NCBI RefSeq assembly: GCF_046254905.1
Contig: NZ_CP158016.1
Coordinates: 3,410,001 to 3,474,000, forward strand
Source of the DNA: Pseudaeromonas aegiceratis
Lineage (GTDB): Bacteria; Pseudomonadota; Gammaproteobacteria; Enterobacterales; Aeromonadaceae
Direction of reading: 5' to 3'
DNA: 64,000 bases
The position numbers were made by a program, and so were the translations under genes. How positions within the stretch are numbered: position 1 is the stretch's first letter; the number at the start of each line of letters is the position of its first letter. The notes below the pieces were generated by a model. That model saw only the letters and a list, made by a program, of their open reading frames with translations, made no database searches and was not told the DNA's origin. Below are positions 51,473-60,027 of the stretch, one piece after another.

Positions 51473-53299
51473 TTATTCGTCCTTGCCGGATGCGCGACCG
51501 GCGCGCTTGCGATCCAGCTCGGTGAGCAGCTTCTTGCGAATGCGGATGCTCTTGGGGGTCACTTCCACCAGCTCATCGTTGTCGATGAACTCCATGGCCT
51601 GTTCCAGGGTCATCTTGATGGGCGGGGTCAGCACTATGGCCTCATCGGTGCCGGAGGCCCGCATGTTGGTCAGCTGCTTGCCCTTGAGGCAATTCACGGT
51701 CAGGTCGTTGGAACGGCTGTGGATACCGATTATCTGACCTTCGTACACCTCGGTGGCGTGTTCGATGAACAGACGGCCGCGTTCCTGCAGGTTGAACAGG
51801 GCGAAGCCCAGGGCCTTGCCGGTGGCGTTGGCGATCAGCACGCCGTTCTGCCGCTCGCCGATGCTGCCACCCTTGTATTCGTCGTAACGCTCGAAGGTGT
51901 GGTACAGCAGACCGGTGCCTGAGGTCAGGGTCATGAACTCGGTCTGGAAGCCGATCAGGCCACGGGCGGGGATCAGGTAATCCAGCCGCACCCGACCTTT
52001 GCCGTCCGGTACCATGTTGGACAGATCGGCCTTACGCTCACCCAGCTTCTCCATGATGGAGCCCTGGTGCTGCTCTTCGATGTCCACGGTCAGGGTTTCC
52101 ATCGGTTCCATGCGCACGCCATCAATGGTCTTGATGATGACCTCGGGACGGGACACGGCCAGTTCGAAACCTTCGCGACGCATGTTTTCGATCAGGATGC
52201 CCAGGTGCAGTTCACCCCGGCCGGAGACGCGGAACTTGTCCGGATCTTCGGTCTCGTCCACCCGCAGGGCCACGTTGTGCACCAGTTCCTTCTGCAGACG
52301 CTCGAGGATGTTGCGGGAGGTGACGAACTTGCCTTCCTTGCCGGCGAACGGTGAGGTGTTGACCTGGAAGGTCATGGTCACGGTGGGCTCGTCCACCGAC
52401 AGGGGCGGCAGGGCCTCCACGGCGGCGTTGGAGCAGATGGTGTCGGAGATCTTCAGCTCGCCCAGACCCGTGATGGCGATGATGTCGCCGGCTTGGGCGT
52501 CGGCGACTTCGGTACGCTGCAGACCCAGATAACCCATGACCTGACCCACCTTGCCGGTGCGGGTCTTGCCATCGGCACCCACCACGGTCACCTGCATGTT
52601 GGGCTTGATGCTACCGCGGGTGATACGGCCGATGCCGATGACACCCACGTAGGAGGAGTAGTCCAGCTGGGAGATCTGCATCTGGAACTCACCGGCCGGA
52701 TCCGCCTTCGGCGGCTCGACGAAATCGACGATGGCCTGGAACAGGGGATCCATGTTGTCGGACGGCTGACTCAGATCCAGGGTGGCGAAACCCTGCAGGG
52801 CGGAGGCGTAGACGATGGGGAAGTCCAGCTGCTCGTCGGTGGCGCCCAGGTTGTCGAACAGATCGAACACCTGATCGATGACCCAGTCCGGACGGGCACC
52901 GGGCCGGTCCACCTTGTTGACCACGACTATGGGCCGCAGCCCCTGGGCGAACGCCTTCTGAGTCACGAAACGGGTCTGGGGCATGGGACCGTCCACTGCA
53001 TCCACCAGCAGCAGCACGCAATCCACCATGGACATGACCCGCTCTACTTCGCCGCCGAAGTCGGCGTGACCGGGGGTGTCAACGATGTTGATGCGGTAGT
53101 CTTTCCAACGGATAGCAGTGTTCTTGGCAAGGATGGTGATGCCACGCTCCTTTTCCAGATCATTGGAGTCCATGATCCGCTCCTGGCCTTCGCTATTGCG
53201 GTCCAGGGTGCCGGATTGTTGCAACAGCTTGTCTACCAGTGTGGTTTTGCCATGGTCAACGTGCGCGATAATGGCAATGTTGCGGAGCTTGTCTAACAT
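51473..53299 (-). CDS. typA: Translational GTPase TypA/BipA
   Basis: A 608-residue ribosome-binding GTPase required for 50S assembly at low temperature and for stress responses. G motifs are AHVDHGKTTL (G1), RGITI (G2), DTPGHADFGG (G3), NKVDRPGA (G4) and SAL (G5). EF-G-like domains II, III and V and the TypA-specific C-terminal domain follow. It is divergent from glnA, the same neighbour relationship as in E. coli. Confidence 0.96.
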   Translation of the reverse strand: MLDKLRNIAIIAHVDHGKTTLVDKLLQQSGTLDRNSEGQERIMDSNDLEKERGITILAKNTAIRWKDYRINIVDTPGHADFGGEVERVMSMVDCVLLLVDAVDGPMPQTRFVTQKAFAQGLRPIVVVNKVDRPGARPDWVIDQVFDLFDNLGATDEQLDFPIVYASALQGFATLDLSQPSDNMDPLFQAIVDFVEPPKADPAGEFQMQISQLDYSSYVGVIGIGRITRGSIKPNMQVTVVGADGKTRTGKVGQVMGYLGLQRTEVADAQAGDIIAITGLGELKISDTICSNAAVEALPPLSVDEPTVTMTFQVNTSPFAGKEGKFVTSRNILERLQKELVHNVALRVDETEDPDKFRVSGRGELHLGILIENMRREGFELAVSRPEVIIKTIDGVRMEPMETLTVDIEEQHQGSIMEKLGERKADLSNMVPDGKGRVRLDYLIPARGLIGFQTEFMTLTSGTGLLYHTFERYDEYKGGSIGERQNGVLIANATGKALGFALFNLQERGRLFIEHATEVYEGQIIGIHSRSNDLTVNCLKGKQLTNMRASGTDEAIVLTPPIKMTLEQAMEFIDNDELVEVTPKSIRIRKKLLTELDRKRAGRASGKDE

Positions 53300-53449
53300 C
53301 CTCGCCTCTAAAACAAGTGGGGAAAAATTGGGCAGTCATTCTACTCGGCCACTTGTGATCTTCATAGCAAATTCAGCTGAAATTCCGTGATCAAATTTTG
53401 CCTTGCCTCACACTATGACCCCAGAGCGGGTGGACCTGGCGAACCCATT

Positions 53450-53498
53450 GCCCAATTTTGGGGCCTCATAATGGTTTTCGATGCACCTAAACGATGCA
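53450..53498 (+). promoter_or_regulatory. Two NtrC enhancer sites upstream of glnA
   Basis: GCCCAATTTTGGGGC (53450-53464) matches GCACTATATTGGTGC at 11 of 15 positions. TGCACCTAAACGATGCA (53482-53498) is a near-palindromic site with GCAC and TGC arms. Their centres are 33 bp apart, at about -131 and -98 from the predicted sigma-54 start. This closely copies the spacing of the two strong sites of E. coli glnAp2. Confidence 0.65.
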
Positions 53499-53560
53499 GG
53501 CTGATTTTTGGTGGATCGGCCCTAAGCCATTACTCTCTGTAAGTTAAAGGAAATAATTTT

Positions 53561-53576
53561 TTGGCACGTTTTTAGC
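53561..53576 (+). promoter_or_regulatory. Sigma-54 promoter of glnA
   Basis: TTGGCACGTTTTTAGC has a consensus -24 box (TGGCACG) and GC of the -12 box at the required distance, with one mismatch (A for T) before it. Predicted start of transcription is near 53588, giving a ~50-base leader. Confidence 0.8.
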
Positions 53577-53639
53577 AGACTCGGTTCCGAGGCACTGTTG
53601 ATTTCGAATACGTTTTTACGACACCGGAGGTTAGTTGAC

Positions 53640-55049
53640 ATGTCCGCTGCAAATGTTCTGGCGATGATCAAAGAACAAGAAGTGAAATTTGTTGATCTTC
53701 GCTTCACTGACACCAAGGGTAAAGAACAGCACGTTTCTATCCCGTCTCACCAAGTCGACGAAGGTTTCTTCGAAGACGGCAAGATGTTCGACGGTTCTTC
53801 CATCGCCGGTTGGAAAGGCATCAACGAATCTGACATGGTTCTGATGCCCGACGCCTCTACCGCCGTCATGGACCCTTTCACCGAAGAAGCCACCCTGATC
53901 ATTCGTTGTGACATTCTGGAACCCGCCACCATGCAAGGCTACGACCGCGACCCGCGCTCCATCGCCAAGCGTGCCGAAGAGTTCCTGAAGTCCAGCGGCA
54001 TCGCGGACACCGTTCTGTTTGGACCGGAGCCGGAATTCTTCGTGTTTGACGACGTCCGTTTCGGCAACACCATGGGCGGTTCCTTCTTCAAGGTTGATGC
54101 CGAAGAGGCAGCCTGGAACTCCGCCACCGAATACGAAGATGGCAACAAGGGTCACCGTCCCGGCGTTAAGGGTGGTTACTTCCCGGTTGCTCCGGTGGAC
54201 TCTTCCCAAGACCTGCGCTCTGCCATGTGTCTGATCCTGGAAGAAATGGGCCAAGTGGTTGAAGCTCACCACCACGAAGTGGCTACCGCTGGTCAAAACG
54301 AAATCGCCACCCGCTTCAACAGCATGACCAAGAAGGCTGATGAAGTGCAGGTGCTGAAGTACGTCATCCACAACGTGGCCCACGCTTACGGCAAGACCGT
54401 AACCTTCATGCCGAAGCCCATGTTTGGTGACAACGGTTCTGGCATGCACTGCCACCAATCTCTGGCTAAGGATGGGGTTAACCTGTTCGCCGGCGACCTG
54501 TACGGTGGTCTGTCTGAAACCGCGCTGTACTACATCGGCGGTATCATCAAGCACGCCAAGGCCATCAACGCCTTCACCAACCCGGCTACCAACTCCTACA
54601 AGCGTCTGGTACCTGGTTACGAAGCCCCGGTTATGCTGGCCTACTCTGCCCGTAACCGTTCCGCTTCCATCCGTATCCCCTTGGTACCGAGCCCGAAGGC
54701 CCGTCGTATCGAAGTTCGCTTCCCGGATCCGGCTGCCAACCCGTACCTGGCTTTCGCTGCTCAGCTGATGGCCGGTGTGGACGGCATCATCAACAAGATC
54801 CATCCGGGCGAAGCCATGGACAAGAACCTGTACGATCTGCCGCCGGAAGAAGAAGCGCTGATCCCGACCGTGTCCGGTTCTCTGGACGAGGCCCTGGCCT
54901 CTCTGGATGCCGACCGTGAGTTCCTGACCCGTGGTGGCGTCTTCTCCGACGACTTCATCGACTCCTACCTGGAGCTGAAGCAAGTTGACGTGGATCGTGT
55001 ACGCATGACTCCGCACCCGGTTGAGTACGAACTGTACTACTCCGTATAA
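53640..55049 (+). CDS. glnA: Glutamine synthetase type I
   Basis: A 469-residue enzyme that makes glutamine from glutamate, ammonia and ATP, acting as a dodecamer. Motifs: DGSSIAGW, FGPEPEFFVFDDV, PVDSSQDLR, PMFGDNGSGMHCHQSL and the adenylylation site Tyr398 in KNLYDLPPEE. It has codon use biased toward high expression and is less GC-rich than its neighbours. The start at 53640 follows GGAGGT and gives the E. coli length exactly. Regulated by sigma-54/NtrC; followed by a terminator that should leave only partial read-through to glnLG. Confidence 0.97.
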   Translation: MSAANVLAMIKEQEVKFVDLRFTDTKGKEQHVSIPSHQVDEGFFEDGKMFDGSSIAGWKGINESDMVLMPDASTAVMDPFTEEATLIIRCDILEPATMQGYDRDPRSIAKRAEEFLKSSGIADTVLFGPEPEFFVFDDVRFGNTMGGSFFKVDAEEAAWNSATEYEDGNKGHRPGVKGGYFPVAPVDSSQDLRSAMCLILEEMGQVVEAHHHEVATAGQNEIATRFNSMTKKADEVQVLKYVIHNVAHAYGKTVTFMPKPMFGDNGSGMHCHQSLAKDGVNLFAGDLYGGLSETALYYIGGIIKHAKAINAFTNPATNSYKRLVPGYEAPVMLAYSARNRSASIRIPLVPSPKARRIEVRFPDPAANPYLAFAAQLMAGVDGIINKIHPGEAMDKNLYDLPPEEEALIPTVSGSLDEALASLDADREFLTRGGVFSDDFIDSYLELKQVDVDRVRMTPHPVEYELYYSV

Positions 55050-55064
55050 GCGGACCCAGAACTC

Positions 55065-55094
55065 AAAACCCGCCGTTCAGGCGGGTTTTTTTTT
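55065..55094 (+). terminator. Terminator after glnA
   Basis: AAAACCCGCC, GTTCA loop and GGCGGGTTTT inside a run of nine T residues, 16 bases after the glnA stop. Confidence 0.92.
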
Positions 55095-55148
55095 ACCGGC
55101 TCTCCAATAATGAGACCCGTGAGCTTTTCATTCTCAAGGAGGAACCCC

Positions 55149-55685
55149 ATGCGTCTTGCCTGGTTGCTGCTCTGCCTCGCCCTGCCCCTGCAGGCCGGTC
55201 AAACCGTCTACCGTTGGGTGGATGCCCAGGGTGTCGTCCACTACTCGGATCAGCCTCAGCCAGGAGGAGAGTCAGAAACCTTACAGCTGGCGACGCCGCC
55301 CAAGGGCAAGCCGGCACGAGCTGCCCCAGTTCAGACCAGCCGTGCCGACATGAGCCAGTCCCAGGAGCCGGCCGCCACCGCCTACACCATAGCGCTGACC
55401 AGCCCCAAGGATCAGGACACGATTCGGGATAACGAGGGCAAGATCCCCCTGAAGGCTCAAGTGCTTCCTTTTACCCCCAAGCAGGGTTTTCAGATAAAAG
55501 TGCTGCTGGATGGCCAGGAGACCAGCACGCTGACCAATCAGTTACCGGTTTCATTGAGTAATGTGGAACGCGGAGCCCATCAGATCCAGCTTCAACTTCT
55601 GGCTAAAGACGGCAAGGTACTTGCATCCTCCTCTTCCATCACCGTCTACCTGCATAAGGCGTCCGTGCTAAACCGGGCCCCTTGA
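55149..55685 (+). CDS. Exported DUF4124-domain protein
   Basis: A 178-residue protein with an N-terminal signal peptide (MRLAWLLLCLALPLQAG) and, right after it, the DUF4124 motif QTVYRWVDAQGVVHYSDQPQ. A Pro/Ala-rich linker leads to a C-terminal beta-rich domain (residues ~75-170) containing IALTSPKDQDTIRDNEGKI. GGAGG precedes the ATG at 55149. Located between glnA and glnL, where it may be read through from glnA. Molecular function is unknown; it should be periplasmic. Confidence 0.82.
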   Translation: MRLAWLLLCLALPLQAGQTVYRWVDAQGVVHYSDQPQPGGESETLQLATPPKGKPARAAPVQTSRADMSQSQEPAATAYTIALTSPKDQDTIRDNEGKIPLKAQVLPFTPKQGFQIKVLLDGQETSTLTNQLPVSLSNVERGAHQIQLQLLAKDGKVLASSSSITVYLHKASVLNRAP

Positions 55686-55705
55686 GTCAATAGCGCTGGT
55701 TAACC

Positions 55706-55720
55706 GCACTATAACGGGTA
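55706..55720 (+). promoter_or_regulatory. Candidate NtrC half-site overlapping a -10 element before glnL
   Basis: GCACTATAACGGGTA matches the first eight bases of the NtrC consensus exactly but has a poor second arm. TATAAC inside it could be a -10 box. In E. coli NtrC represses glnL from an overlapping site, so autoregulation is plausible. Confidence 0.35.
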
Positions 55721-55768
55721 GACTTAAAGTCCTTTTTGGTGCGTTGCATCATTTTAGGGAGATAGGTC

Positions 55769-56821
55769 GTGGAAACCCGTCCTGACTTGCCCAAGACCCT
55801 GCTGGATAACCTGCTGACCGCCGTGGTGCTGCTGGATACCAACATGGTGGTTCATTACGTCAACCCGGCCGCCGAGCAGCTGCTGGGTGTCAGCGCCCGC
55901 CGGCTGCTGGAGCACAACCTGGAGCAGGTGGTGGAATACCTGTCGCTGGATCTGGAGCGGCTGCGCGCCTGTCTGAAGATCGGCCAGGGCTTCACCGACA
56001 ACGAAGTCACCCTGGTGGTGGAGGGCGAAGCCAAGCTGGTGGAAGTCAGCGTCATGGCGGTGTTTGAGAACCATGAACAGCTGGCCCTGATGGAGCTGCG
56101 CAAGATCGACCAGCAGAAGCGCATCAGCCAGGAGATACAGCAGCACGCCCAGCAACTGGCCGCCCGGGATCTGGTGCGCGGCCTGGCCCACGAGATCAAG
56201 AATCCCCTGGGGGGACTGCGTGGTGCCGCCCAGCTGCTGGAGAAGGCACTGCCGGAAGAGGGCCTCAAAGAGTACACAGGCATCATCATCGCCCAGGCCG
56301 ACCGGCTGCGGAACCTGGTGGATCGCCTGCTGGGGCCGCAACGTCCCGGTCGCCATCAGGTACACAATGTGCACTCAGTGCTGGAACAGGTGCGCCGCCT
56401 GGTGGAGCTGGAACTGCCGCCCGGCATCAAGATAGAGCGCGACTACGACCCCAGCATCCCGGACTTCGAGATGGAGCCGGATCAGCTGCAACAGGCCTTT
56501 CTCAACATAGTGCGCAACGCCGCCGAGGCCATGGGGGATCAGGGGGCCATCCGCCTGAAGACCCGCACCGTGTTCCAGATCACCATCCATGGCAAGCGCT
56601 ACCGGCTGGCGGCGGAGATCCGCATCATAGACAACGGCCCGGGAATCCCCGAGGCCATCCGTGACACCCTCTTCTACCCCATGGTGACGGGCAAGGAGGG
56701 CGGCACGGGCCTGGGACTGTCCATCGCCCAGAACCTCATCGACCAGCACAAGGGACGCATCGAGTGCGTCAGTTGGCCCGGTCACACCGAATTCTGTATT
56801 TATCTACCGCTTCGCAAGTAA
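55769..56821 (+). CDS. glnL: Nitrogen sensor kinase/phosphatase NtrB
   Basis: A 350-residue cytoplasmic histidine kinase that controls NtrC phosphorylation in response to PII. PAS domain at ~10-120, DHp domain with His141 in VRGLAHEIKNPLGG, ATPase domain with DNGPGIPEAIRDTLFYP and GGTGLGLSIAQNLI. It starts with GTG at 55769 after an AGGGAG site; the next in-frame ATG is well inside the PAS domain. glnG follows after nine bases. Confidence 0.95.
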   Translation: METRPDLPKTLLDNLLTAVVLLDTNMVVHYVNPAAEQLLGVSARRLLEHNLEQVVEYLSLDLERLRACLKIGQGFTDNEVTLVVEGEAKLVEVSVMAVFENHEQLALMELRKIDQQKRISQEIQQHAQQLAARDLVRGLAHEIKNPLGGLRGAAQLLEKALPEEGLKEYTGIIIAQADRLRNLVDRLLGPQRPGRHQVHNVHSVLEQVRRLVELELPPGIKIERDYDPSIPDFEMEPDQLQQAFLNIVRNAAEAMGDQGAIRLKTRTVFQITIHGKRYRLAAEIRIIDNGPGIPEAIRDTLFYPMVTGKEGGTGLGLSIAQNLIDQHKGRIECVSWPGHTEFCIYLPLRK

Positions 56822-56830
56822 GGGAATCAT

Positions 56831-58255
56831 ATGGCAGCCAAAGTCTGGATTGTGGACGATGACAGCTCTATCCGTTGGGTACTGGAGCGAGCGCTCAGCG
56901 CCGAAGGATTCGAGTGCCAGAGCTTCGAGGATGGCGAGAGCCTGCTCAGCCAGCTGGAACAGGATAGCCCCGAGGTCATACTGTCCGACATTCGCATGCC
57001 CGGCATCGACGGTCTCACCCTGCTGCAGCAGATCCAGGAGCGGCAACCGGACATGCCGGTGATCATCATGACCGCCCACTCGGATCTGGACAGCGCGGTC
57101 AATGCCTATCAAAGCGGCGCCTTCGAATACCTGCCCAAGCCATTCGACATCGACGAGGCCGTGGCCCTGGTGCACCGCGCCGAGAGTCACCTGAAGGAGC
57201 AGCGCAACAAGCGCCGGGCCAAGCTGCAGCCCTCCAGCGCCGCCCCAGAGATCATCGGCGAGGCGCCGGCCATGCAGGAGGTGTTCCGCGCCATCGGCCG
57301 GCTGGCCCGCTCCTCCATCTCTGTGCTGATCAACGGCCAGTCCGGGACCGGCAAGGAGCTGGTGGCCCATGCCCTGCACAAGCACAGTCCCCGGGCGGCC
57401 AAGCCCTTCATCGCCCTCAACATGGCGGCCATCCCGAAGGAACTCATCGAGTCTGAACTGTTCGGCCACGAGAAGGGTGCCTTCACCGGGGCCAACAACG
57501 TGCGCCACGGTCGCTTCGAGCAGGCCAATGGCGGCACCCTGTTCCTGGACGAAATCGGCGACATGCCGCTGGACGTCCAGACCCGCCTGCTGCGGGTACT
57601 GGCCGACGGCCAGTTCTACCGGGTCGGTGGTCATCAGCCGGTGCAGGTGGACGTGCGCATCATAGCCGCCACCCACCAGGATCTGGAGCAGCGGGTACAC
57701 GATGGCGAGTTCCGCGAGGACTTGTTCCACCGTCTCAACGTCATCCGGGTACATCTGCCGGCCCTGCGGGAACGGCGGGAAGACATCCCCCGCCTGGCCC
57801 AGCACTTCCTGCTGCGCGCCGCCAAGGAGCTCAACGTCGAGGCCAAGCTGCTGCACCCGGACACCGAAGCCTACCTGGGCCGCCTGGCCTGGCCGGGCAA
57901 CGTGCGCCAGCTGGAGAACGTCTGTCGCTGGCTGACCGTCATGGCCTCGGGACAGGAGGTGCTGGTCTCCGATCTGCCCCCCGAGCTGCTCAGCCCCAGC
58001 GAGGAGCGTCCCATCAGCAGCCGGGGCGACGAGCCCGTCTCACTGCGCTGGCAAGATCAGCTGCAGCAATGGGTGGCCCAGAAGCTGGCCCGTGGCGAGG
58101 TGGATATCCTGGGCGAAGCCCTGCCGGAGTTCGAGCGCATCATGCTGGACACAGCACTGCAGCACACCCACGGTCACAAGCAGGAGGCCGCACGCCTGCT
58201 GGGCTGGGGCCGCAACACCCTGACCCGCAAGCTCAAAGAGCTGGACATGTCATGA
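56831..58255 (+). CDS. glnG: Nitrogen regulator NtrC
   Basis: A 474-residue sigma-54 activator. Receiver domain (~1-120) with phospho-acceptor Asp53 in ILSDIRMPG; AAA+ domain (~140-375) with Walker A GQSGTGKE (169-176), the sigma-54 contact loop GAFTGA (216-221) and Walker B GGTLFLDEIGD; C-terminal Fis-type HTH (HTHGHKQEAARLLGWGRNTL). Expected to act at the glnA and amtB enhancers found in this window. Confidence 0.96.
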   Translation: MAAKVWIVDDDSSIRWVLERALSAEGFECQSFEDGESLLSQLEQDSPEVILSDIRMPGIDGLTLLQQIQERQPDMPVIIMTAHSDLDSAVNAYQSGAFEYLPKPFDIDEAVALVHRAESHLKEQRNKRRAKLQPSSAAPEIIGEAPAMQEVFRAIGRLARSSISVLINGQSGTGKELVAHALHKHSPRAAKPFIALNMAAIPKELIESELFGHEKGAFTGANNVRHGRFEQANGGTLFLDEIGDMPLDVQTRLLRVLADGQFYRVGGHQPVQVDVRIIAATHQDLEQRVHDGEFREDLFHRLNVIRVHLPALRERREDIPRLAQHFLLRAAKELNVEAKLLHPDTEAYLGRLAWPGNVRQLENVCRWLTVMASGQEVLVSDLPPELLSPSEERPISSRGDEPVSLRWQDQLQQWVAQKLARGEVDILGEALPEFERIMLDTALQHTHGHKQEAARLLGWGRNTLTRKLKELDMS

Positions 58256-58261
58256 CCCCAC

Positions 58262-58288
58262 TGAGGCCGGCCTCACAAGCCGGCCTCA
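58262..58288 (+). terminator. Hairpin after glnG
   Basis: TGAGGCCGGC, seven-base loop and GCCGGCCTCA, but followed only by TTCG. It lies seven bases after the glnG stop. A weak or Rho-assisted terminator is likely. Confidence 0.5.
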
Positions 58289-58361
58289 TTCGTGGCGCAG
58301 TGCCAAGCCACGCCTTCCCGGCTACAATGGGCCGATTCCCCCATCCTGTTTTGGAATCGCC

Positions 58362-59366
58362 ATGTTTGATCCCCGCCTCCCCCTCACCGATCTGCACCGC
58401 CATCTGGACGGCAACATTCGCCCGCAAACCATACTGGCACTGGGTCTGCAGCATGGCCTGAGCCTGCCCGCCAGCGAGCTGGAAGCCCTGCGCCCCCACG
58501 TACAGATCGTGGAGAAGGAAGCCAGCCTGGTGGCCTTCCTCGCCAAGCTGGACTGGGGGGTCAAGGTGCTGGCGGACTACGACGCCTGCCGCCGGGTGGC
58601 TTACGAGAATGTGGAAGATCTCAAGCTGGCCGGCATCGACTATGCCGAGTTGCGCTTCAGCCCGGGCTACATGGCCATGACCCACGGCCTAGCGCCCCAG
58701 GGGGTGGTGGAGGCCGTGATAGACGGCGTGCGGGCCGGCAGCCGGGACTTCGGCATCAAGACCAACCTCATCGGCATCATGAGCCGCACCTTTGGCCAGG
58801 CCGCCTGCCAACAGGAGCTGGACGCCTGCTTGACCCATGCCCAGGATCTGGTGGCCATGGATCTGGCCGGTGACGAGCTGGGCTTCCCCGGTCCCCTGTT
58901 CGAGTCGCATTTTCGCCAGGTACGGGATGCCGGTCTGCGCATCACGGTCCATGCCGGCGAGGCCGCCGGGGCCGACAGCATCTGGCATGCGGTGCGTGCC
59001 CTGGGGGCCGAACGTATCGGCCATGGCGTGAAAGCCATCGAAGACCCGACCCTGCTGGATTACCTGGCCGCCCGGGGAATCGGCATCGAATCCTGCCTCA
59101 CCTCCAACCTGCAGACCAGCACGGTCGCCGATCTCGCCCGTCATCCCCTGCGCCAGTTCCTGGCCCACGGCATCCTGGCCTGCCTCAATACCGATGATCC
59201 GGCGGTGGAAGGCATAGACCTGCCCCACGAGTATCGGGTGGCGGCGCCGGCGGCGGGCCTCAGCGCCGAGCAGATCCGTCAGTGCCAACAGAATGGCCTG
59301 ACCCTGGCCTTCCTGAGCCCAGAGGAGAAGCGCCAGCTGCAAGCACAGGCCGGCGCACGGGCCTGA
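58362..59366 (+). CDS. add: Adenosine deaminase
   Basis: A 334-residue zinc TIM-barrel enzyme converting adenosine to inosine with release of ammonia. Motifs: LTDLHRHLDGNIRP (metal ligands), HAGEAAGADS (His and catalytic Glu), RIGHGVKAI and LNTDDPAVEG (zinc-ligand Asp). Length matches E. coli Add (333). It is separated from glnG by a hairpin and lies just before a strong terminator. Possible link with nitrogen scavenging is inference only. Confidence 0.95.
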   Translation: MFDPRLPLTDLHRHLDGNIRPQTILALGLQHGLSLPASELEALRPHVQIVEKEASLVAFLAKLDWGVKVLADYDACRRVAYENVEDLKLAGIDYAELRFSPGYMAMTHGLAPQGVVEAVIDGVRAGSRDFGIKTNLIGIMSRTFGQAACQQELDACLTHAQDLVAMDLAGDELGFPGPLFESHFRQVRDAGLRITVHAGEAAGADSIWHAVRALGAERIGHGVKAIEDPTLLDYLAARGIGIESCLTSNLQTSTVADLARHPLRQFLAHGILACLNTDDPAVEGIDLPHEYRVAAPAAGLSAEQIRQCQQNGLTLAFLSPEEKRQLQAQAGARA

Positions 59367-59385
59367 CGACCAGCATCACAGACGC

Positions 59386-59413
59386 AAAAGGCGCCATACG
59401 GCGCCTTTTTGTT
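59386..59413 (+). terminator. Bidirectional terminator between add and the lipoprotein gene
   Basis: AAAAGGCGCC, ATAC loop and GGCGCCTTTTTGTTT. A and T flanks allow use on both strands. Confidence 0.88.
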
Positions 59414-59428
59414 TAACCCGAGGCGGGA

Positions 59429-59905
59429 CTACTGCACCACGGAGACGGTGACCTTGCTGCCGGACTGCACCATGCGCACCCGGGCACCGGGCTGGTAGGC
59501 GGTATTGGCGCCCTGCACCACCACCACGATATCGCCGCTGTCCTTCTTGATCTCCAGCTCGGCGCCATCCACCAGATCCATGGACTCCTGGGCCTTCTTG
59601 CCCGCCGCGGCACCGGCCACGGCGCCGGCAGCGGTGGCCAGATCCTTGCCCTTGCCCGAGCCCACGGCACTGCCCAGCACGCCACCCAATACGGCACCCC
59701 CTAGGGTGCCCAGCAGGCCATCGCTCCCGGCCTGGATCTTCACCGGCCGCACCGACACCAGGGTGCCATAGACCACGGTCTGCACCTCCTTGGCTTGCCC
59801 GGCGGTATACACATCCCCGGAGTAGAGATTCTGATTGGCACATCCGGTCACCGCCAGGGCGGCCGTCATAACCCATAACAACGATTTTGCTCTTTGCATC
59901 TGCAT
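59429..59905 (-). CDS. slyB: SlyB-like outer-membrane lipoprotein with glycine zipper
   Basis: A 158-residue lipoprotein: lipobox AVTGC with acylated Cys22, then VYTAGQAKEVQTVVYGTLVS, a glycine-zipper stretch GTLGGAVLGGVLGSAVGSGK (residues ~70-90) and a C-terminal small beta domain ending SGSKVTVSVVQ. This is the SlyB/Pcp layout. The start at 59905 has GAGGAG eight bases upstream. SlyB-type proteins help maintain outer-membrane integrity, often under PhoP control; no PhoP box was recognised here. Confidence 0.85.
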   Translation of the reverse strand: MQMQRAKSLLWVMTAALAVTGCANQNLYSGDVYTAGQAKEVQTVVYGTLVSVRPVKIQAGSDGLLGTLGGAVLGGVLGSAVGSGKGKDLATAAGAVAGAAAGKKAQESMDLVDGAELEIKKDSGDIVVVVQGANTAYQPGARVRMVQSGSKVTVSVVQ

Positions 59906-60027
59906 CTTGAGACTCCTCGGCGAACAGGCCAACTCGCTGAACCTAAAGGAATGGGGGGTCGTTTGCAACCCCACTGGCGGCCCTGACAAAGTAAAGCATA
60001 GGCAAGCTTACGCCAGCCTGACTGCCG

